A stretch of DNA of 64,000 bases from Pseudobutyrivibrio ruminis DSM 9787 (lineage in GTDB: Bacteria; Bacillota; Clostridia; Lachnospirales; Lachnospiraceae): NCBI RefSeq assembly GCF_900218035.1, contig NZ_OBMR01000002.1, positions 124,001 through 188,000 on the forward strand, written 5' to 3'. The stretch's first letter is position 1; the number at the start of each line of letters is the position of its first letter. Positions 36,957 through 45,061 of this stretch are shown here, one piece after another. The notes under the pieces were generated by a model. That model saw nothing but the letters and a program-made list of their open reading frames with translations, was not told where the DNA came from and did no database searches. A program made the translations under genes and the position numbers.

Positions 36957-38186
36957 TTAAATACTAAGTCCAGCAAGATAACCTGTAGACCATGCTATCT
37001 GAAGATTGAATCCACCTGTAAAGGCATCCAAATCCAGAACCTCTCCAGCAAAAGAAAGGCCATTTATATTTTTACATTTCATAGTGGATGGGTCAATATC
37101 CTTGACACAAACTCCACCCTGAGTGACAATTGCTTCTTTGAATTCTCTCAGTCCCGAAATAGTAAAAGGAAAATTCTTAAGGAGCTTAATAATATTGTTT
37201 CGCTCTTCCTTGGTGATTGAGTTGATTTGTCTACTATCGTCGATATCTAATAGTTCGATAAAGACAGGAACCATGGACGAAGGAAGTAGCCCTCTAAGTA
37301 CTGAACTAAGATGCTTATTCATATTGTCATTAAAGTCCCTAAGTATTCTGGCATCCAGCTCTTCAACAGAAAGCGCAGGCTTCAAGTCGATAAAAGCATT
37401 AAGCTTACCTTCACTCTGTAGAGTCTTGCCAATTATAGAGCTTGCTGAAAGCACCAGCGGGCCGGAAACACCAAAGTGAGTAAATAGCATTTCACCAAAA
37501 TTGTCATAAAGCTTTTTCTTTCCATTATATATAGAAAGATTTACATTCTTTAGAGAAAGGCCCTGCATAGACATAACATAGTCTTCTTTAACATTAAGTG
37601 GAACTAAAGCCGGTCTTGTATCGGTAACACCTATGCCGATTTTTTTAGCCCAGCGAAGACCATCACCTGTAGAACCGGTAGTCTGATATGAAAGCCCTCC
37701 GGTACAAACAATAACATGATCAGCCTTTAACTGAGTTTTATCCTTAAGTGATACTCCAACAGCTGTATCATTTTCAATTAATATATTAGAACCTTCTGTG
37801 TTAAGAAGAATATTTACATTGTATTCATCAAGACCGTTTTTTAAGGCCTTTGTAATATCCGAAGCGTGGTCCGAAACCGGAAAGGCTCTATTTCCTCTTT
37901 CAACCTTTGTCTCGGTGCCATGCATTTCAATGAAGCCAATCATAGCATCTGAATTAAAGGTATATAATGCACTGTACAAAAACTTAGGATTGCTAACAAC
38001 ATTCTTGAAAAAATCTGTCTCATCACAGGCATTAGTAAAATTACATCTACCCTTTCCTGTAATATAAATCTTTTTTCCTAGCTTTTCGTTTTTCTCTAAC
38101 AAAGTGACATCATGGCCACACATACCAGCAGCATAAGCTGCCATCATGCCGGCAGCACCGCCGCCAACAACAATAACTTTACTCAT
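36957..38186 (-). CDS. HI0933 family NAD(P)/FAD-dependent oxidoreductase
   Basis: 409-residue flavoprotein of the HI0933/YhiN type (BaiN-like). The FAD-binding motif VVGGGAAGMMAAYAAG starts at residue 5; KKIYITGKGRCNFTNA follows, and the C-terminus LDAFTGGFNLQIAWSTG closes the FAD site. The substrate is unknown for most members; related proteins have been linked to bile-acid metabolism, but that cannot be claimed here. Its ATG shares one base with the rpiR-type regulator stop (TAATG). Confidence 0.88.
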   Translation of the reverse strand: MSKVIVVGGGAAGMMAAYAAGMCGHDVTLLEKNEKLGKKIYITGKGRCNFTNACDETDFFKNVVSNPKFLYSALYTFNSDAMIGFIEMHGTETKVERGNRAFPVSDHASDITKALKNGLDEYNVNILLNTEGSNILIENDTAVGVSLKDKTQLKADHVIVCTGGLSYQTTGSTGDGLRWAKKIGIGVTDTRPALVPLNVKEDYVMSMQGLSLKNVNLSIYNGKKKLYDNFGEMLFTHFGVSGPLVLSASSIIGKTLQSEGKLNAFIDLKPALSVEELDARILRDFNDNMNKHLSSVLRGLLPSSMVPVFIELLDIDDSRQINSITKEERNNIIKLLKNFPFTISGLREFKEAIVTQGGVCVKDIDPSTMKCKNINGLSFAGEVLDLDAFTGGFNLQIAWSTGYLAGLSI

Positions 38187-39100
38187 TAAAAATCTCCTGA
38201 ATAATTCATTTTAATAGAATCATCCACCAAATCTATTTCATCATTTTCGTAGAATTGATAATCATTCCATATGTTTTCAATCATATCTAGATTGTTTGCA
38301 ACCGTAGCTTGATTACGATTACAAAGCTCAACGATTAACGCATTTATTACAGACAGAGGGGCCACTAGCGAATCTACCACATAATGCATTCCGCTTTCTG
38401 CAATGAGATTGCAAGAACTGTAAAGATTCATAGGTGAATGAATTGAATCTGTAATAGTCACTACATGAGCTCTTCGATTATTTGCAAACTCCAAAGCCTT
38501 CAATGTACGCATTGAATAGCGTGGGAAGGAAATACCAATGATACAATCTTCCTCGTTAATATGAATCATCTGTTCAAATAGCTCTGAAGTAGAACTTGTT
38601 TGAAGATTAATTACATTATCAAAAATCATATTTAGATAAAATGCTAAAAATGAAGCCAACGGCGCGCATGTACGTAGACCTACGATGTATATTCTTCTTG
38701 CACTATTAATTGCTTCAACTGCATTTTCAAAAGCAGCTTCATCAATAGATTCCATGGTGTTTTTAACCTTTAAGGCATCTGCAGATAATACAGAACGCAA
38801 AACTCCATTTTGCTCGATGCCTCCATTTGTAAGCTCAATTCTATCTGTAGTATTAAGCTTTGTTCTAACCATTTCCTCTAATGCTTGCTGAAACTCTGGA
38901 TAACCCTTATACCCAATAAAAGAAGCAAAACGTACTACAGTAGATTCAGATACGCCAATAATATCTCCGAGCTTTGCTGCAGTAAGGAAAACAGCCTTAT
39001 CAAAATTATCAATAATATAATTTGCAAGAAGCTTTTGTCCCTTTGACATTCTGCCGTAATTTTCATTAATCTTTGAAATTAAATCAGTTGTAGTAGCCAT
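38186..39100 (-). CDS. MurR/RpiR family transcriptional regulator
   Basis: 304 residues from the ATG at 39100, placed 6 bases after AAAGGAG. The N-terminal RpiR helix-turn-helix (about 1-75) includes ADYIIDN-like NYIIDNFDKAVFLTA and GVSESTVVRFASFIG; the C-terminal SIS sugar-isomerase domain (about 120-250) contains RRIYIVGLRTCAPLA and IIGISFPRYSM. SIS domains in this family usually sense phosphosugars. It is translationally coupled to a flavoprotein with no evident sugar role, so the regulated pathway cannot be named. Confidence 0.88.
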   Translation of the reverse strand: MATTTDLISKINENYGRMSKGQKLLANYIIDNFDKAVFLTAAKLGDIIGVSESTVVRFASFIGYKGYPEFQQALEEMVRTKLNTTDRIELTNGGIEQNGVLRSVLSADALKVKNTMESIDEAAFENAVEAINSARRIYIVGLRTCAPLASFLAFYLNMIFDNVINLQTSSTSELFEQMIHINEEDCIIGISFPRYSMRTLKALEFANNRRAHVVTITDSIHSPMNLYSSCNLIAESGMHYVVDSLVAPLSVINALIVELCNRNQATVANNLDMIENIWNDYQFYENDEIDLVDDSIKMNYSGDF

Positions 39101-39132
39101 AAATACTCCTTTTACCAATCATTGAGATATTT

Positions 39133-39161
39133 ATTATACTATGCAAAAAAAGGCAATGCAA
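39133..39161 (-). promoter_or_regulatory. Promoter of the rpiR-type operon, inside the oadA terminator
   Basis: TTGCAT (39156-39161), 17 bases, TATAAT (39133-39138). The -35 lies in the terminator stem and the spacer covers its T run. Confidence 0.6.
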
Positions 39162-39178
39162 GAAATCTTGCATTGCCT
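39144..39178 (-). terminator. Terminator of the decarboxylase cluster
   Basis: A perfect 13-base inverted repeat (39166-39178 with 39151-39163) with almost no spacer, followed by TTTTTTT on the minus strand. Very strong intrinsic terminator 14 bases after the oadA stop. Confidence 0.95.
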
Positions 39179-39192
39179 CATCACTATTGAAA

Positions 39193-40611
39193 TTAAACTG
39201 GATAAGCTTTATTTTCCTTATCAGCCTTTGCAGGATCAACCTTTGTCTGCTGAGCCTCACGATACTCGAAGAACTCTGTAGCAACCTTTGGGAATAATGC
39301 GTATGATAACACATCCTCATCCTGCTGTTTCCATCTAGCACATTCCTCTTCAAACTTCTTAAGTCCTGGCTCAAGTAAGTCTGCTGGACGGCATGTGATA
39401 GCTTTATCTTTGTCAGCACCAAGTGCCTTCTCTACAACCTCTGGGTTGAAAGGCTTAACTGTCTGACCATACTTTCCAAGGAGAATATCCTTAGTCTGCT
39501 CTGTAACAACCTTGTATCTCTCACCCATAAGAACATTGAATACAGCCTGTGTACCAACGATCTGAGAAGAAGGTGTAACAAGTGGTGGCTCACCAAGATC
39601 CTTACGTACACGTGGTACTTCCTCAAGAACCTCGCGAAGCTTATCTTCCTTACCCTGCTCTTTAAGCTGGCTGATAAGGTTTGAAAGCATACCACCTGGA
39701 ACCTGATAACGAAGTGTGTTGATGTTTACGCCAAGTACCTTTGTTGACATAAGACCACTTTCGATGCACTCTTCTCTGTATGGTCTGAAGTAATCAGCAA
39801 TTTCTGAAAGAAGTTCCTGATCAAATCCTGTATCGTAAGGTGTTCCTTCGAATGCAGCAGCCATAACTTCTGTTGCAGGCTGAGATGTACCAAGTGCGAA
39901 TGGTGACATTGCGCAGTCGATAATATCACAACCAGCTTCTACAGCCTTTAAGTATGTCATACTAGCAACACCTGATGTGTAGTGAGTATGAAGCTCGATA
40001 GGAAGGCTTGTAGATTCCTTTAATGCTGAAACAAGCTCTGAAGCCTTAGCTGGAACAAGAAGACCAGCCATATCCTTGATACAGATTGAAGATGCACCCA
40101 TATCTTCGATACGCTTTGCAATATCCTTCCAGTAATCAAGTGTATAAGCCTCACCAAGAGTGTATGAAAGGGCAACCTGTGCATGTCCTTTCTCTTTGTT
40201 TGTAGCATTAACTGCTGTCTGAAGGTTTCTGATATCGTTAAGGCAGTCAAAAATACGAATGATATCAATACCATTTGCAATTGACTTCTGAACGAAGTAT
40301 TCAACAACATCATCTGGATACTGGCTGTATCCTAAGATGTTCTGACCTCTGAAAAGCATCTGAAGCTTTGTATTCTTAAATCCATCACGAAGCTGTCTAA
40401 GTCTATCCCATGGATCTTCCTTAAGGAAACGAAGACATGCATCAAATGTAGCACCACCCCAGCACTCTACTGCGTTATATCCAACCTGGTCCATTTTATC
40501 AATGATAGGAAGCATAATTGAGGTAGGCATACGTGTTGCTATAAGAGACTGATGCGCATCACGGAGCACTGTCTCTGTAATTTTAACTGGCTTTGGACTA
40601 ATATCTGCCAT
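39193..40611 (-). CDS. oadA: Pyruvate/oxaloacetate-type carboxyltransferase subunit (OadA/5S, no biotin domain)
   Basis: 472-residue carboxyltransferase that moves CO2 between a 2-oxoacid and carrier-bound biotin. Seen: ITETVLRDAHQSLIATRM at the N-terminus, the lysine in SICIKDMAGL expected to be carbamylated, metal-binding histidines in ELHTHYTSG, and IIDCAMSPFALGTSQPATE. The biotinyl domain that ends Klebsiella OadA is missing; the carrier is the separate gene at 41810-42166. It could act as oxaloacetate decarboxylase alpha or as the 5S part of a transcarboxylase; see findings. Last gene of the cluster. Confidence 0.9.
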   Translation of the reverse strand: MADISPKPVKITETVLRDAHQSLIATRMPTSIMLPIIDKMDQVGYNAVECWGGATFDACLRFLKEDPWDRLRQLRDGFKNTKLQMLFRGQNILGYSQYPDDVVEYFVQKSIANGIDIIRIFDCLNDIRNLQTAVNATNKEKGHAQVALSYTLGEAYTLDYWKDIAKRIEDMGASSICIKDMAGLLVPAKASELVSALKESTSLPIELHTHYTSGVASMTYLKAVEAGCDIIDCAMSPFALGTSQPATEVMAAAFEGTPYDTGFDQELLSEIADYFRPYREECIESGLMSTKVLGVNINTLRYQVPGGMLSNLISQLKEQGKEDKLREVLEEVPRVRKDLGEPPLVTPSSQIVGTQAVFNVLMGERYKVVTEQTKDILLGKYGQTVKPFNPEVVEKALGADKDKAITCRPADLLEPGLKKFEEECARWKQQDEDVLSYALFPKVATEFFEYREAQQTKVDPAKADKENKAYPV

Positions 40612-40646
40612 TTGTAATTCCCTCCTGAATAATTAATATGTAAGAA

Positions 40647-41795
40647 CTAAACACCGAATATCGCCATAAATACACCGGCTGCTACGGCTGTTCCGATAAC
40701 GCCTGCTACGTTAGGTCCCATAGCGTGCATAAGTAAGAAGTTTGTAGGATCTTCCTCTGCACCGACCTTCTGTGAAACACGGGCTGCCATTGGTACAGCA
40801 GAAACACCTGCCGATCCAATAAGTGGATTGATTTTTCCACCTGTAACATGGCAAAGAATCTTTCCAAATAATACACCAGCAGCTGTACCGAATACGAATG
40901 CAACAAGACCAAGAACAACGATCTTGAGAGTAGCTGGATTCAAGAATGCTTCAGCTGATGTAGAAGCTCCTACTGATGTACCAAGTAAAATAACTACGAT
41001 GTACATAAGTGCATTTGATGCTGTCTCTGTAAGCTGATTTACAACACCAGACTCCTTGAATAAGTTACCAAGCATAAGCATACCAACAAGAGGAGCTGTT
41101 GTAGGTAAAATCAAGCATACAATAATTGTAACAACGATTGGGAAGAGAATCTTTTCAAGCTTTGATACAGGTCTAAGCTGTGCCATCTTGATTGAACGCT
41201 CTTCTTTTGTTGTAAGTGCCTTCATAATAGGTGGTTGAATAATTGGAACAAGTGACATATATGAGTATGCTGCTACAGCAATTGGTCCCATAAGTGCTGA
41301 TTGTCCAAGTTTACCAGCCAAGAAAATAGATGTAGGTCCATCTGCTCCACCGATGATTGATACAGCAGCTGCTGCCTGATCTGAGAATCCTAAAAGGATT
41401 GCAAGAAGGTAAGCTGTGAAAATACCAATCTGTGCTGCAGCGCCAAGCCAAAAGCTTATTGGATTAGCGATAAGTGGACCGAAATCAGTCATTGCTCCAA
41501 CGCCCATGAAAATAAGCGAAGGAAGAATTGAATACTCATCAAGAGTATAGAAATAATAAAGCAAGCCGCCTACACCATTAGATGTTTCCTCTGGTGATGC
41601 AATAATGTCAGGGTAAATATTAACCAATAACATACCAAATGCGATTGGTAATAAAAGAAGTGGTTCATATCCCTTTTTAATTGCAAGATAAAGGAAAACA
41701 CAGGCAACCGCTATCATGACAAAGTTTCCCCAAGTCAAATTTGCAAATGCAGTTTGACCGGCGAGATTTAACAATGTCTCTCCAACGTAACTCAT
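40647..41795 (-). CDS. oadB: Na+-translocating decarboxylase beta subunit
   Basis: 382-residue membrane protein with about ten helices. It decarboxylates carboxybiotin and exports Na+. The catalytic region SIIGGADGPTSIF with its essential aspartate is present, as are GVGAMTDFGPLIANP and the C-terminal MHAMGPNVAGVIGTA. The beta subunit is shared by oxaloacetate, methylmalonyl-CoA and glutaconyl-CoA decarboxylases, so it does not itself reveal the substrate. Confidence 0.94.
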   Translation of the reverse strand: MSYVGETLLNLAGQTAFANLTWGNFVMIAVACVFLYLAIKKGYEPLLLLPIAFGMLLVNIYPDIIASPEETSNGVGGLLYYFYTLDEYSILPSLIFMGVGAMTDFGPLIANPISFWLGAAAQIGIFTAYLLAILLGFSDQAAAAVSIIGGADGPTSIFLAGKLGQSALMGPIAVAAYSYMSLVPIIQPPIMKALTTKEERSIKMAQLRPVSKLEKILFPIVVTIIVCLILPTTAPLVGMLMLGNLFKESGVVNQLTETASNALMYIVVILLGTSVGASTSAEAFLNPATLKIVVLGLVAFVFGTAAGVLFGKILCHVTGGKINPLIGSAGVSAVPMAARVSQKVGAEEDPTNFLLMHAMGPNVAGVIGTAVAAGVFMAIFGV

Positions 41796-41809
41796 GTGTA
41801 ATCCTCCTA

Positions 41810-42166
41810 TTAGTTCATAGTTGCAAGTAATGCGCCAGCCTCAACCTGCTGTCCTTCGTTACAATTGATTGATGCAACAGTTCCATCCTGTGGTGCAACA
41901 ACAGGTGTTTCCATCTTCATAACCTCAAGAACTACAACTGGATCACCCTTCTTAACTGCTGTACCAGCTGCAGCTGCAATCTTAACAACCTTACCAGCTG
42001 CTCCAGCTTCAATCTTAACACCGCCTGCAGCGCCTGTAGCAACTGGAGCTGGTGCTGCTGCCTTAGGTGCAGCTGCAGGAGTAACTGGAGAAACACCAGA
42101 ACCTCCCTTATCTTCTACAGTAACATCATATACTGTTCCATTAACAGTGATTGTATAATTTTTCAT
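41810..42166 (-). CDS. Biotin carboxyl carrier subunit
   Basis: 118 residues. The N-terminus MKNYTITVNGTVYDVTVED is followed by an alanine/proline-rich flexible linker (about 24-48) and a biotinyl domain with EVMKMETPV; the biotinylated lysine is K84, about 35 residues from the C-terminus, the standard distance. Same design as the MmdC/GcdC and 1.3S carriers. It lies between the gamma-type and beta subunit genes and is the only carrier in the cluster. Confidence 0.94.
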   Translation of the reverse strand: MKNYTITVNGTVYDVTVEDKGGSGVSPVTPAAAPKAAAPAPVATGAAGGVKIEAGAAGKVVKIAAAAGTAVKKGDPVVVLEVMKMETPVVAPQDGTVASINCNEGQQVEAGALLATMN

Positions 42167-42184
42167 GGAAAAATCCTCCTAATT

Positions 42185-42910
42185 CTAATGTCTTTTCTTG
42201 ATAGAACGAACTACAAACGAATCTGTAGAAGCTCCTGTACTAGCAGCGATTGCTGCGGCAATTACAGCAACAAGCTGTAAATCATCTGTTTCGTTTTTAA
42301 CTGGTGCAGGTGTCTTGCTAACAACTGGAGCAGCCACAGCACCCTCTTTCTTTTCTTTTGACTTCTTTTCAAGCTTTGGAATAATTTCAAAAAGCTTGAT
42401 TACGCCAGACATTACAACAAGCATAAAGAACACAATAAGGATACCCATTACTGTATTCAAAGCAGCCTTCTGCATTGTCTCACCTAAAGTGTATACTGGC
42501 TCAATATTCATTGCAGTTGGAGTAGATGCATCTAATGTACTGTAAACAAAAGTCATCTTTAAATCTCTTTTTGAGTAATCTCCAATAAGTGTTGCAGTGA
42601 TTGTCTTACCAGATTTCTCGACATTAAATTCGCCGATTCCAACATATTCATTGGACTCATCGTAACAGTCCTTGTAATCCTCAAGAAGTGTTACAAGTGT
42701 TGCACCATCTTCATATGACGAAATATATGAAATATTGTAGTCAATTGCTGCTTCATCAAGTGTTGAAAGCTGTGTAAGCATGCTAGACAATTCTGATTGA
42801 TAGTCAGCTTCTGTACGACCACCTAATGTATCATCCTTTTGGCCGCCACACGCCATCAAACCAAGAGCAAGCGCTAAGGTGCATAAGCAAATCTTTAATT
42901 TATTCTTCAT
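42185..42910 (-). CDS. Lipoprotein-like extended decarboxylase gamma subunit (OadG family)
   Basis: 241 residues. The N-terminus has a lipoprotein-type signal ending LMACGG (C21), then an extracytoplasmic region of about 125 residues, one membrane helix (about 150-172, VMGILIVFFMLVVMSG), an A/P/K linker and the conserved OadG tail LQLVAVIAAAIAAS with FVVRSIKK. Classical gamma subunits are only about 80 residues with just the helix and tail. The extension could shield or gate the pump from outside; that is speculation. Confidence 0.83.
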   Translation of the reverse strand: MKNKLKICLCTLALALGLMACGGQKDDTLGGRTEADYQSELSSMLTQLSTLDEAAIDYNISYISSYEDGATLVTLLEDYKDCYDESNEYVGIGEFNVEKSGKTITATLIGDYSKRDLKMTFVYSTLDASTPTAMNIEPVYTLGETMQKAALNTVMGILIVFFMLVVMSGVIKLFEIIPKLEKKSKEKKEGAVAAPVVSKTPAPVKNETDDLQLVAVIAAAIAASTGASTDSFVVRSIKKRH

Positions 42911-42928
42911 ATGTTCACCTTCCTGCTC

Positions 42929-44263
42929 TTAAAAGAACATTTCAAATCCTGCAATAATATATTTTCTAGCATCTGCCATTGAAACGATTCTATCGATATG
43001 TCCGTGAGCAGCTGCTGTAAGGGCACTATCCTGAAGCTCAGCATAATCTTTTTCGATTGCTGCAGCATCTGTACCATTATCTGCAAGAATCTTTGCAGCC
43101 TTAGAAGCTTCCATTGCTCCAACAGATGTGCTTTCAAAAGCATAAACTAAATCTGCACCAAGTGACTTAGAATTCATAAGTACATAAGGTGTTCCGTAGC
43201 CCTGCTTTGTAATAAGATTAATCTTTGGAACGCTAGCATCTACAAAGCGCTGTGTCATTTGTGAAAGAGCTCTTGGAAGTCTCTTTTCCTGACATGTGCA
43301 AGACTTGAAAGCTGCAACATTTGTAATTGAAAGAACTGGGATTTCATACATATCACAAAGATCTACGAAATCAGCAGCCTTCTCACAGCCAGCAGCTGAA
43401 AGAACAGCTTCGCCATCAACCTCTCTATTACCAACAACGCCGATAGTAACACCATCAAGCTTAATAAGACCTGTTACCATTTCTTTTGCAAAACCAGCCT
43501 TAAGTTCAACAAACTGTCTGTTATCAGCAAGCTCTGTAGCAACTGCAGCTGCATCTGTAAGCTTACCCTCAAGGCCTTCTGCTGCTCTATTAAGATCATC
43601 ACTTGCTTCTACGATGTCGTTTGGAATCATAGAAATAACCTGTCTCATAGATGAAACAACCTCTGCAAGTGAACCATGCATATCTACTGTACCAGCTTCT
43701 TCAAACTGGAATGTAGCTGAAGAAGTATCGCATTTATCAGAACTGTTTCCAGAAATTGTATCTGGTGAGTTAATGAAAAGCTTTGCTCCATCAACCATAA
43801 ATGTGAAATCTGCAAGTGCAGGTAATACTGAAAGACCTCCACCACAGTTGCCAGCTACACAAATAAGCTGTGGAATAACCCCTTTAACATCAGCGGCTCT
43901 TTCAATAACAGAACCAAGTGCTTCAAGTGCATCGAACGACTCCTGAAGACGAACTCCACCACAATCAATAAAGCCGATTACTGGTGCACCAACCTTAAGT
44001 GCCATGTCATATACAGAAAGAATCTTTTTAGCGTGCATTTCACCAATTGTGCCACCCAAAACATCGGCATTCTGGCTAAATACAAATACTAAAGTTCCAT
44101 CCACAAGACCATGTCCAATAATTACTCCGTCTGATGGTTCCTTTTTCGCATCAAGGTTAAAATCAGTGTTGCGACTTGTTACTAATGACTGAAGCTCAAC
44201 AAAGCTGTTGTCATCAAGTAACGCGTTAATTCTAGCCTGAGCCTGACTTAAATCATTACCCAT
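42929..44263 (-). CDS. Divergent acyl-CoA-type carboxyltransferase subunit (MmdA/12S family)
   Basis: 444 residues, shorter than typical MmdA (about 510). The family plan is clear: LLDDNSFVELQSLV, GVIIGHGLVDG, GTIGEMHAKKI, then a crotonase-fold core GVIPQLICVAGNCGGGLS. Deviations from the family are visible: DCGGVRLQES where DSGGARIQE is usual, and NVAAFKSCTCQEKRLPRA where DVPGFLPGTAQE is usual. First gene of the cluster. It may act on an acyl-CoA other than methylmalonyl-CoA, or be a structural partner; the substrate is not determinable by eye. Confidence 0.83.
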   Translation of the reverse strand: MGNDLSQAQARINALLDDNSFVELQSLVTSRNTDFNLDAKKEPSDGVIIGHGLVDGTLVFVFSQNADVLGGTIGEMHAKKILSVYDMALKVGAPVIGFIDCGGVRLQESFDALEALGSVIERAADVKGVIPQLICVAGNCGGGLSVLPALADFTFMVDGAKLFINSPDTISGNSSDKCDTSSATFQFEEAGTVDMHGSLAEVVSSMRQVISMIPNDIVEASDDLNRAAEGLEGKLTDAAAVATELADNRQFVELKAGFAKEMVTGLIKLDGVTIGVVGNREVDGEAVLSAAGCEKAADFVDLCDMYEIPVLSITNVAAFKSCTCQEKRLPRALSQMTQRFVDASVPKINLITKQGYGTPYVLMNSKSLGADLVYAFESTSVGAMEASKAAKILADNGTDAAAIEKDYAELQDSALTAAAHGHIDRIVSMADARKYIIAGFEMFF

Positions 44264-44311
44264 CTTATACCTCCATTTATATAAATTATTTCAAAATTTC
44301 TCGCAAGTTTA

Positions 44312-44340
44312 ATGATAACCATTTTTACCACCCATTTCAA
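44312..44340 (-). promoter_or_regulatory. Promoter of the carboxyltransferase/decarboxylase cluster
   Basis: TTGAAA (44335-44340), 17 bases, TATCAT (44312-44317); each box has five of six consensus bases. The predicted 5' leader is about 42 bases. Confidence 0.6.
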
Positions 44341-44410
44341 TGCGAATGTGTTAAAAAATTGTCATAAATTTATAAGGAAAAGATTGGTCATTATTTTCCT
44401 TGAAAAATAG

Positions 44411-44444
44411 GCATAAAAATGGCCAATCCAAAGGATGGATTGGC
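44411..44444 (-). terminator. Terminator after scpB
   Basis: 9-bp perfect stem GCCAATCCA/TGGATTGGC (44436-44444 with 44422-44430), 5-base loop, then ATTTTTATG on the minus strand, 20 bases after the scpB stop. Confidence 0.85.
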
Positions 44445-44464
44445 TATATAAAATACATATAAAA

Positions 44465-45037
44465 TTAAATGGTAACTTCAACCTTGCTAGCCTCGTTTTC
44501 AGCCTCGATTTTAAACTCTTCGATTTGAGTTTGAGAAAGCTCAGGAAGCTCTTCGATTGAACTAACGCCAAACGAACGAAGGAACTCCTCTGTAGTACCA
44601 AAAAGCATAGGTCTACCAGGTGCATCGAGACGGCCAAGCTCTGTACAAAGACCAAACTCAACAAGCTTTGATACAGCAAAATCGCAGGAAACACCACGAA
44701 TCTTTTCGATTTCTGATTTAGTGATTGGCTGTTTGTAAGCAATAATAGAAAGTGTCTCCAGCAAAACATCAGTAAGAACGTATTTCTTAGGTTGCTTTGC
44801 TATACGAATAAGGTATTCGTAAATATCAGGGCTAGTGCACATCTGATAAGCCCCATCGATTTCTGTAATTGTAATACCTCTATTTTGTTCTTTATAGCTA
44901 TTTTTTAAAGATTCAATAGCTTCAACTACCTGCTTTTCTTCTATTTCAAGAGCCTTTGCTATCTTAGATGGCTCAACAGTGCCACCCATTGCAAAAAGAA
45001 TACCCTCAACTATATTTTCAATTTCTTTGATTTCCAT
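44465..45037 (-). CDS. scpB: Segregation and condensation protein B
   Basis: Winged-helix subunit of the SMC-ScpAB condensin. 190 residues; IVEGILFAMGGTVEPSKIAKAL at the N-terminus (quoted partly), central LIRIAKQPKKYVLTDVLLET, and the second winged helix with IIAYKQPITKSEIEKIRG, LGRLDAPGRPMLFGTT and EEFLRSFG. It follows scpA by 24 bases. Confidence 0.95.
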   Translation of the reverse strand: MEIKEIENIVEGILFAMGGTVEPSKIAKALEIEEKQVVEAIESLKNSYKEQNRGITITEIDGAYQMCTSPDIYEYLIRIAKQPKKYVLTDVLLETLSIIAYKQPITKSEIEKIRGVSCDFAVSKLVEFGLCTELGRLDAPGRPMLFGTTEEFLRSFGVSSIEELPELSQTQIEEFKIEAENEASKVEVTI

Positions 45038-45061
45038 AAATCCTCCTCAAAAATATGCTTT

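Noticed and set aside
43296-43946. 216-codon open frame on the plus strand opposite the acyl-CoA carboxyltransferase
   Set aside because: It is antisense to a clear family protein, has low-complexity serine/threonine/alanine composition and no ribosome site.
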